Part shown: piece after piece, positions 31,442 through 36,701 of the stretch | Layout of the letters: the number at the start of each line of letters is the position of its first letter | Numbering within the stretch: position 1 is the first letter of the stretch | Assembly (NCBI RefSeq): GCF_001462205.1 | Contig: NZ_LKIR01000062.1 | Location: forward strand, 98,092-134,792 | DNA length: 36,701 nucleotides | Origin: Haloparvum sedimenti | Lineage (GTDB): Archaea; Halobacteriota; Halobacteria; Halobacteriales; Haloferacaceae | Direction of reading: 5' to 3' | Translations under genes and position numbers: made by a program | The notes under the pieces: model-generated | What the model was told of the DNA's origin: nothing | The model's input: the letters and a program-made list of their open reading frames with translations, nothing else | Database searches by the model: none

Positions 31442-31849
31442 TCACCACGGTGTGAGGTCGACACACTGCGCGATGGGAAGGTTCATCATGCTCCCGGCGA
31501 CGGTCGTGAGGGGCCCTAATACGAGCAGCACGACCGCGGACTTGAGCGCCGTCCGCTTGTGCCGCTTGAGGGCTTCACGCTGGTCGGGCCGCACGGTGAA
31601 CATCTCGACCAGCGAGTCGGCCTGCCACACGACGACGAGGCCCATGAGGCCGACCGCGGTCGTCAGCTGGAAGAATCCCGAGATCATCTCGGGAAGGCGT
31701 TCGGCTTCACACACCGCGCTCTCCTGCGCGAGCGCCGGTTCCACTGCGACGACCAACACTAGGACCGTCGCGATGATTGTCCGGCGACTGGGAAGCCACC
31801 GACTCCAACGAGACGATGCGGGATCGGTTTTGGGAGGGTCTGAAATCAT
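31442..31849 (-). CDS. VirB2/TrbC-like pilin candidate
   Basis: A 135-residue protein. ATG 31849 is chosen because the in-frame extension to 31921 would need a GTG and would put charged sequence before the signal. Residues 23-41 are a hydrophobic signal with an A-L-A cleavage motif (A39-L40-A41). The mature part has two transmembrane helices at about 56-75 and 101-121 joined by a short basic loop (RPDQREALKRHKRTALK), with cysteines C47 and C129 near the two ends. A cleaved signal plus two helices and a basic loop is the topology of VirB2/TrbC pilins, and the first place in a T4SS operon fits. Homology cannot be shown by eye, so this is a structural inference. Confidence 0.55.
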   Translation of the reverse strand: MISDPPKTDPASSRWSRWLPSRRTIIATVLVLVVAVEPALAQESAVCEAERLPEMISGFFQLTTAVGLMGLVVVWQADSLVEMFTVRPDQREALKRHKRTALKSAVVLLVLGPLTTVAGSMMNLPIAQCVDLTPW

Positions 31850-31957
31850 GATTGCTGGTCTGGGGTACTTCCCAGAGACCGGCAAACACGACGCTGGCGG
31901 TCCGGTCTCCGAGACATACACGAAGTCACGGTTTCAATTCGGTTCGTTGGTGATCAG

Positions 31958-32000
31958 ACCTAGTTTAATATTAATTTTCGGGTATATGGATCGGATATGT
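31958..32000. promoter_or_regulatory. AT-rich divergent promoter region
   Basis: TTTAATATTAATTTTCG and GGTATATGG form an AT-rich island between the minus-strand conjugation operon and the plus-strand small ORF at 32030. Read on the minus strand it contains CGAAAATTAATATTAA, a good BRE plus TATA box about 120 bases upstream of the pilin-like ATG; read on the plus strand GGTATATGG suits the ORF at 32030. Confidence 0.5.
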
Positions 32001-32029
32001 AATGAATTCGACCCGTGGAGTTCACGGCA

Positions 32030-32176
32030 ATGTCGATGGTAAACGACGACGGTCAGCACAAATTCGCGGAGTTCGTGGGACTAACCAAGGGAGCATCACC
32101 GCATGATAGTCAGAAGGGCAGTCTCGGTGCTCTCGATCGCCCCGTCTACTTCGAAGTTCAAGCGAACGAGCGGTAG
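32030..32176 (+). CDS. Small 48-residue protein (candidate)
   Basis: A 48-residue ORF starting at ATG 32030 with GGAG nine bases upstream (32017-32020) and a TATA-like GGTATATGG about 45 bases upstream. The sequence (MSMVNDDGQHKFAEFVGLTK, then GALDRPVYFEVQANER) looks like a small soluble protein. No family is recognised. The ribosome site, promoter and even codon use argue for a real gene, but the length keeps confidence low. Confidence 0.4.
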   Translation: MSMVNDDGQHKFAEFVGLTKGASPHDSQKGSLGALDRPVYFEVQANER

Positions 32177-32265
32177 GTACTCTGTAGTTTGTGATTTTGA
32201 CATCGTCGCCTCACCGATAGATTGGCGCAGGGATTTTATGTATTACTGACACTCTCCACGTAGTC

Positions 32266-33003
32266 ATGCGACGTGGATTTCGATGGTGGCACCTCATTTG
32301 TGCCACAGGATTCATCGGCGTCTTTGTCGTCCCCGTGCTCGGTATGGCCGTCCGGGGCATTTGGTTCAGCTCGTCGCTCGCGTCACGTGCGGGGAGTACC
32401 TCCCCAACCAGTTCGTTTGAGGGATCCCTCATTATCCAGGCCCTGCTCGCGAGTAGCCTTTTGATCGCCATGTTCGGCCTCAGCCTCTCGATGTATTATG
32501 ACGCCAGCGGGATCGTAGCCGACGAGTGGTCACCGAATCCCTACCTATACGGCGTGCTCGGTCTTGTATACCCGCTCTCACTAGTGGTGGTTGCCATCTA
32601 TCTCTTCCGTCGCTACCGGCGCATCGGACTTGGTGGCTTCCCTCTCGACGATCCCCTTTCTCGGGATCGTCTTGCTGGTTCGCGTTGGTGGTATGGGATC
32701 GCCATTGGACCGCTACTGTTGCTTCTTGGGTGTGGGCTGTTTTTCATCCCGTACGGAGACACGTTTTCCTTCCTAAGCACGCTCTACCTCCGTATCATCG
32801 GCTTCGTTCTTCCTGCAGGTGCTGGTATCTTCCTCTTCAACATTGGGTTGGCTGCGGACCTCTCACAGGTTCGGAGTAGTGTCGTCACGTGGCATCCGGG
32901 TACTCGCAGATACCAGCTCCCGTCACTCCTCGTCCCAGGTCTTATCCCCCTCATCGCGATCATCTATCTCGGACATCGCCATCGACACATCGGGATACCA
33001 TGA
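32266..33003 (+). CDS. Polytopic membrane protein of unknown function
   Basis: A 245-residue protein with about six transmembrane helices: near 8-28 (WWHLICATGFIGVFVVPVLG), 55-75 (IIQALLASSLLIAMFGLSLS), 92-113 (LYGVLGLVYPLSLVVVAIYL), 140-160 (GIAIGPLLLLLGCGLFFIPY), 172-195 (IIGFVLPAGAGIFLFNIGLA) and 222-238 (LLVPGLIPLIAIIYLG). A TTTTAT box about 31 bases upstream of ATG 32266 gives a very short leader. GC is lower than in the flanking operons. No family is recognised; small haloarchaeal membrane proteins of this kind are common. It marks the edge between the conjugation operon and the ABC transporter and may belong to either. Confidence 0.7.
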   Translation: MRRGFRWWHLICATGFIGVFVVPVLGMAVRGIWFSSSLASRAGSTSPTSSFEGSLIIQALLASSLLIAMFGLSLSMYYDASGIVADEWSPNPYLYGVLGLVYPLSLVVVAIYLFRRYRRIGLGGFPLDDPLSRDRLAGSRWWYGIAIGPLLLLLGCGLFFIPYGDTFSFLSTLYLRIIGFVLPAGAGIFLFNIGLAADLSQVRSSVVTWHPGTRRYQLPSLLVPGLIPLIAIIYLGHRHRHIGIP

Positions 33004-33396
33004 GTGACGAGGTGCGCTAGATTCTTGCTAACACCCCCCAGCAAGCGTCGGGATCTCAGGGTACGATGCATGTGATCCAGTCAAGACGCCCGTGGAACGG
33101 TTACGATAGGGTGTACGGTTAGAACCAAGGCCGTGTTTGCGACCGTCTCGTCGACGCAGAGCCGTGCCGTCACGACGGAGGACGCCCTATCGACAATGGG
33201 CGGTTTGGCGCGCGCCGCTACCGACTGATCGACACTCATCTCCGGTCCCGCAGACCAACTCAGCACTTCTTTGCTGGGTAGCCGGCCAGGATCGTATGCC
33301 GCTCGCGTCGGCTGCTCGCAGGAGGATCGGCGACGTACGGACGGATCGGCGGAACGCGGCCGATCCGCGGCGCCCCACGTCAGGGAGGCGAGCCCG
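33004..33396. other. 393-base region between the membrane protein and the ABC operon
   Basis: It contains a hairpin CTTGCT (33024-33029) with AGCAAG (33040-33045), a likely terminator for the membrane protein gene. A 52-codon minus-strand frame ending at 33081 is open but lacks a ribosome site. No attachment site, tRNA or direct repeat was recognised here, although this is the likeliest element-chromosome boundary. Confidence 0.35.
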
Positions 33397-34446
33397 CTAC
33401 TCCTCGCTCTCGTAGGGCTCGCCGACGGCGGAGGGCGTCCGCGTGGACCCCCAGACGGTGAGGACGACGACCACGCCGGCGTACGGGAACAGGTTGACGA
33501 GCCGGTTGGGCACGCTGATGCCGACCGTCTGCAGCTGGATCTGCAGCATGTCCAGCCCGCCGAACACGAGCGCCGCGACGGCCGCGCCGATCGGGTTGTA
33601 GTTGCCGAACAGGTAGGCGACGATGCCGATCCAGCCGCGGCCGCTGACCATCGTGTCGCCGGTCCCGGTGAAGGAGCCCGCCTGCGCCAGCAGCACCGCA
33701 CCGCCCAGCCCGGCCATGACGCCGGAGAAGATCACGGCGGCGTACCGGACGCGCGTGACGCTGACGCCGGCCGTGTCGAGCGCCTCCGGGTTCTCGCCGG
33801 CCGCCTGGATCCAGTAGCCGTACCGCGTGTCGGTGAGGAACTTCCAGGCGGCGACGGCCAGGACTGCGGTGAACAGCACCAGCGGCGAGGTGTCGAAGAG
33901 GATCGGGCCGAGCACCGGCACGTCCGCGAGAACGGGAATCGTCAGGTCGTTGATGCTCTCGAGGCTCGGGCTGTTGCGGCTGTCCCAGACGAGGACCGCC
34001 ATGAACGGGCCGAACCCGAGGCCGATGAACCACAGCGCCAGCCCCGCGACGATCTGGTCCGCCTCGTACCGGATCAGCAGGACGGCGAACACGATCGCGA
34101 ACGCCAGACTGACCAGCACCGAGGCGAGGATCGCGAGCCAGATGTCGCTCTGACCGGGCGAGCCGCCGCCGATGATCCACATCGTGGTCGCGGCCGTCGC
34201 CGCCCCGAAGATCATGAACCCCTCGACGCCGATGTTGAAGACGCCGCTCTTCTCGGCGTAGAGCCCGCCGATCGCGGTCAAAGCGATGGGGGTGGCGGCC
34301 TGGAGCGAGCGCTCCGCGAAGCCGACCGTGACGATCCCCAGGAGCGGCAGGTCCATCGCCACGGCCGCCACCGCCGCGGCGGCGACGAGCGCGGCGACGC
34401 CGGCGATCCGAACGCGGTTTCCGCCGAGGGAGTCGGCGAGGCTCAT
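33397..34446 (-). CDS. Nucleoside/simple-sugar ABC transporter permease 2
   Basis: A 349-residue permease of the BPD_transp_2 family. It has about ten hydrophobic helices and the diagnostic segments GGLYAEKSGVFNIGVEGFMI, RYEADQIVAGLALWFIGLG, DTRYGYWIQAAGENPEALDT and GRGWIGIVAYLFGNYNPIG. It resembles the NupQ/YufQ permease paired with a YufP-type partner and a BmpA-type lipoprotein in nucleoside uptake. The start overlaps the upstream permease stop by four bases (34443-34446). It is the last gene of the operon on the minus strand. The GC content (about 70%) is higher than in the element. The nucleoside substrate is the common one for this subfamily but is not proven. Confidence 0.88.
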   Translation of the reverse strand: MSLADSLGGNRVRIAGVAALVAAAAVAAVAMDLPLLGIVTVGFAERSLQAATPIALTAIGGLYAEKSGVFNIGVEGFMIFGAATAATTMWIIGGGSPGQSDIWLAILASVLVSLAFAIVFAVLLIRYEADQIVAGLALWFIGLGFGPFMAVLVWDSRNSPSLESINDLTIPVLADVPVLGPILFDTSPLVLFTAVLAVAAWKFLTDTRYGYWIQAAGENPEALDTAGVSVTRVRYAAVIFSGVMAGLGGAVLLAQAGSFTGTGDTMVSGRGWIGIVAYLFGNYNPIGAAVAALVFGGLDMLQIQLQTVGISVPNRLVNLFPYAGVVVVLTVWGSTRTPSAVGEPYESEE

Positions 34447-35573
34447 CGGCGCTCACCCCCCAGCCCGGTCCGCTGTGCGGCCATGCGGAACAGCTCCGGG
34501 ACCGCGACGAACAGGATGACGAGTCCGATGACGCCGTCGATGAGTTGGACCGGAACGTCGGTGTAGAGCCCGATGTGCGTCCCCGCGGAGTCGAGCCCGC
34601 CGAACAGCAGTCCGGCCGGCACGATGCCGAGAGGGTTGTTCGCCGCGAGCAGGCTCACGGCGATGGCGTCGAAGCCGTACGTCGCGATGCCGCCCGGGTC
34701 GGTGTAGTAGCCCATGATCATCACCGCGAACACCGAGCCCGCGATCCCGGCGACCACGCCCGAGAGGGCCATCGTCGTGACGACCGTTCGCTCGGCGTCG
34801 ACGCCGGAGTAGGTCGCGGCCGACTCCTGGTGGCCGCTCGTCACCATGTCGTAGCCGAACCGGCTCCGCTCCATGACCACGTAGATCGCCGCGACGGTGA
34901 CGAGCGCGATCCCCAGTCCGACGACCGAGAACCCGGAGCTGTCGAAGACGAGGCTCGGGAACGAGACGTACTCCGGGATCCGCTCCGTGTTCGGCGCCGC
35001 GTTGCCCTCCCCGCGGAGGGGCCCCTGAACGAGCCAGCCGACGACGCCGGTCGCGATGAAGTTCAGCATTATCGTGGTGATTATCACGTTCGCGTCGGCG
35101 TACGCCTTCAGGGCGCCGGGGAGCGCCGCGTAGGCGCCGCCCGCGACCGCACCCGCAACGAACCCGATGATCAGGAGGCCGACGCCACCGACGACGCCTC
35201 CCGGAAGCAGCGGTGCCGTCCAGATGATCGACATGATGGTCGCGAAGCCGCCGACGACGAACTGCCCCTGGACGCCGATGTTGAACACGCCGGCCCGGAA
35301 CGCGACCGCGACCGCGACGCCGGTCAGGATGAACAGCGTCGAGAACCGCAGCGTTCGCGCGATCGCCGACCGGCCGCCGACCGCGCCCTCGATCAGGCTG
35401 GTGACGAACTGCACCGGGTCGTACCCGGCCGCCGCGACGATGCCGACGCCGATCGCCAGCGCCAGCGCCGTCGAGGCGGTCGCGATCGCCAGCCGCTCGA
35501 GCACCGACGCGCGCAGCATGTGGCCGGCGGCGCGGTCGACCGCCTCACGGAGCCGTTCCGACGGGGCGCTCAC
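34443..35573 (-). CDS. Nucleoside/simple-sugar ABC transporter permease 1
   Basis: A 376-residue permease with about ten transmembrane helices. Diagnostic segments are AVAFRAGVFNIGVQGQFVVG, ALPGALKAYADANVIITTIM, NFIATGVVGWLVQGPLRGEG, SRFGYDMVTSGHQESAATYS and GFDAIAVSLLAANNPLGIVP, typical of the NupP/YufP member of nucleoside-type transporters. It overlaps both neighbours by four bases (ATGA), so permease 1, permease 2 and the ATPase are co-translated. It forms the membrane channel with the second permease and is driven by the ATPase at 35570. Confidence 0.88.
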   Translation of the reverse strand: MSAPSERLREAVDRAAGHMLRASVLERLAIATASTALALAIGVGIVAAAGYDPVQFVTSLIEGAVGGRSAIARTLRFSTLFILTGVAVAVAFRAGVFNIGVQGQFVVGGFATIMSIIWTAPLLPGGVVGGVGLLIIGFVAGAVAGGAYAALPGALKAYADANVIITTIMLNFIATGVVGWLVQGPLRGEGNAAPNTERIPEYVSFPSLVFDSSGFSVVGLGIALVTVAAIYVVMERSRFGYDMVTSGHQESAATYSGVDAERTVVTTMALSGVVAGIAGSVFAVMIMGYYTDPGGIATYGFDAIAVSLLAANNPLGIVPAGLLFGGLDSAGTHIGLYTDVPVQLIDGVIGLVILFVAVPELFRMAAQRTGLGGERR

Positions 35574-36701
35574 GACTGGACACCTCCGCTCGAGGCGGCC
35601 TCGGAACCGCCCTCGCCGTCGCCGGTGTCGTGGCCCGCCATCAGCAGCCCGAGCTCCTCCTCGGTCGTCGTCTCCGGGTCAACGACGTCCACGAACTCGC
35701 CCTCGTACATCACCGCGATCCGGTCGGAGAGCTTCTGTATCTCGTCGAGCTTCGAGGAGACCACGACGATCGCCATCCCCGCCTCGCGCAGCTCCAGCAG
35801 CCGGTCGTGGATGAACTCGATCGAGCCGATGTCGACCCCCCGCGTCGGGTGGGAGGCGACCATGGCGTCGGGGTCGTGTTCGATCTCCCGGCCGACGATG
35901 AACTTCTGCTGGTTCCCGCCGGAGAGCGACTTCGCCTCCGTCTCCTCGTTCGGCGGCTGCACGTCGTACTCCCGAACGATCTCCTCGGCGTGGGCGCGGA
36001 CGGCCGCCCAGTCGATCAGCCCGTTGTCGACGAACGGTTCGACCGTCTGGTTGCCCAGGAGCGCGTTGCGAACGAGCGTGTAGTCCTGGACGAGCCCCTC
36101 GGTCGTCCGGTCCTCCGGAATGTACGCGATGCCGGCGTCGATACGCTCGCGTCGGTCCGTGTCGGTGATCTCCGCGCCGTCGAACCGCACCGTCCCGGCG
36201 TCGACCTCGCGGAGCCCGGTCAGCGCTTCGACCAGCTCGGTCTGCCCGTTCCCCTGAACGCCGGCGACGCCCAGGATCTCACCCTCCCGCACGGTGAGGT
36301 CGACATCGCTCACCTGCTCGAGACCCCGGTTGCCACGCACGCGGAGCCCCTCCGCGTCGAGCACGGGATCGCCCTCGGTCGAGTCCCGGGGTGGCCGGTC
36401 GAACTGGACCTCTCGACCGACCATCATCCGCGCGAGCTCCTCCTCGGAGGTGTCGGCCGCGTCGACCGTGCCGATCGCCGCGCCGTCCCGCAGGACGGTG
36501 ATCTCGTCGGCCGCGTCGAGCGCCTCGCCCAGCTTGTGCGTGATGAAGATGAGCGAGTGGCCGGCGTCCGTGAGCTGCTCCATCACGTCGAGGAGGTCCT
36601 CGATCTCCTGTGGCGTGAGGACCGCGGTCGGCTCGTCGAGGATGAGGATGTCCGCGCCGCGATAGAGGCTCTTGACGATCTCCACCCGCTGGCGGGCGCC
36701 G
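35570..36701 (-). CDS. Nucleoside/simple-sugar ABC transporter ATP-binding protein (5' end beyond window)
   Basis: The frame is open to the window edge, giving 377 visible residues that lack the N-terminus. The first visible part is the end of ATPase domain 1 (ILILDEPTAVLTPQEIEDLL, then GHSLIFITHKLGEALDAADE). A full second domain follows with a degenerate Walker A (GVQGNGQTEL), signature KSLSGGNQQKFIVGREIEHD, and ASHPTRGVDIGSIEFIHDRL in place of the usual Walker B LDEPT. Tandem ATPase domains with a degenerate second site are characteristic of the nucleoside and monosaccharide (YufO/RbsA-like) family. It overlaps the downstream permease by four bases. Confidence 0.9.
   Translation of the reverse strand, partial: GARQRVEIVKSLYRGADILILDEPTAVLTPQEIEDLLDVMEQLTDAGHSLIFITHKLGEALDAADEITVLRDGAAIGTVDAADTSEEELARMMVGREVQFDRPPRDSTEGDPVLDAEGLRVRGNRGLEQVSDVDLTVREGEILGVAGVQGNGQTELVEALTGLREVDAGTVRFDGAEITDTDRRERIDAGIAYIPEDRTTEGLVQDYTLVRNALLGNQTVEPFVDNGLIDWAAVRAHAEEIVREYDVQPPNEETEAKSLSGGNQQKFIVGREIEHDPDAMVASHPTRGVDIGSIEFIHDRLLELREAGMAIVVVSSKLDEIQKLSDRIAVMYEGEFVDVVDPETTTEEELGLLMAGHDTGDGEGGSEAASSGGVQS

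Noticed and set aside
33081-33238. 52-codon minus-strand frame ending before the ABC operon region
   Set aside because: Composition is plausible, but there is no well-spaced ribosome site, no family and no coupling to a neighbour.
34545-36083. 512-codon open frame on the plus strand
   Set aside because: Antisense to well-conserved ABC transporter genes; the product is a low-complexity Arg/Asp/Glu-rich string typical of shadow frames.
1-36701. tRNA genes, CRISPR arrays and integrase attachment sites
   Set aside because: Searched by eye for T-loop signatures, regularly spaced repeats and direct repeats at the element edges; nothing convincing was found. GTTCGA matches all lie inside coding regions or lack a cloverleaf.

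Overview
This window comes from a haloarchaeon. The DNA is GC-rich with acidic proteins, and it carries a TFB-type transcription factor, a HalOD1 protein, Tat lipoproteins with 'RR...LAGC' lipoboxes, and an S-layer glycoprotein ending in a Thr-rich stretch plus a PGF-CTERM anchor. About 1-32,000 looks like an integrated conjugative element (or conjugative megaplasmid segment). The last 3.3 kb (33,397-36,701) is a very GC-rich, ordinary nucleoside/simple-sugar ABC transporter operon. No tRNA, rRNA, CRISPR array, integrase or relaxase was recognised.

Layout. (1) 1-1,775, minus strand: a VirD4/TraD/HerA-like coupling ATPase cut by the window edge. (2) 1,901-3,780: a small zinc-finger ORF, a small winged-helix regulator, a HalOD1 protein and a TbsP/DUF5821-type regulator. 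(3) 3,868-6,239, plus strand: an ArdC-like antirestriction/metallopeptidase protein, a 96-residue unknown protein, a four-CxxC zinc protein and a DUF7437-like HTH regulator. (4) 6,309-8,149: a three-gene nucleotidyltransferase module and an IS6-family element whose transposase has a nonsense codon. (5) 8,142-10,621: a hairpin-rich non-coding tract, an OB-fold DNA-binding protein and a protein made of four homing-endonuclease-associated repeats. (6) 11,098-13,737: the S-layer glycoprotein. (7) 13,930-18,198: an unknown protein, a small ACT-like protein, a SWIM zinc-finger protein, two small proteins, TFB, a zinc-ribbon relic and a DUF7567-like zinc-ribbon protein. (8) 18,435-20,708: a PLD-nuclease/SF3-like ATPase fusion that looks like cargo. 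(9) 21,050-24,518: an unknown protein, a second ArdC-like paralogue of identical length and two Tat lipoproteins. (10) 24,637-31,849, minus strand: a tightly overlapping conjugation operon (VirB2-like pilin candidate, large surface protein, Tat lipoprotein, VirB6-like membrane protein, PrgI/VirB3-like protein, VirB4 ATPase). (11) 32,030-33,003: a small ORF and a multi-spanning membrane protein. Then the ABC transporter.

How it fits together. The minus-strand operon and the coupling ATPase form a type IV secretion-like DNA transfer machine. The plus-strand genes supply antirestriction, DNA binding and transcriptional control. Eight plus-strand sites, 34-76 bases upstream of eight genes of this element, share a T-rich start followed by a GC hairpin with a GGAA/TGAA or GGGTG loop, which suggests a common promoter, operator or RNA leader. 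The cargo-like genes (PLD-ATPase, nucleotidyltransferase module, S-layer) lack this element and are either lower in GC or have their own TATA box.

The strongest candidates for undescribed biology are the PLD-SF3 ATPase fusion and the shared leader element. Assignments to numbered DUF families come from memory of family sequences and were not searched.
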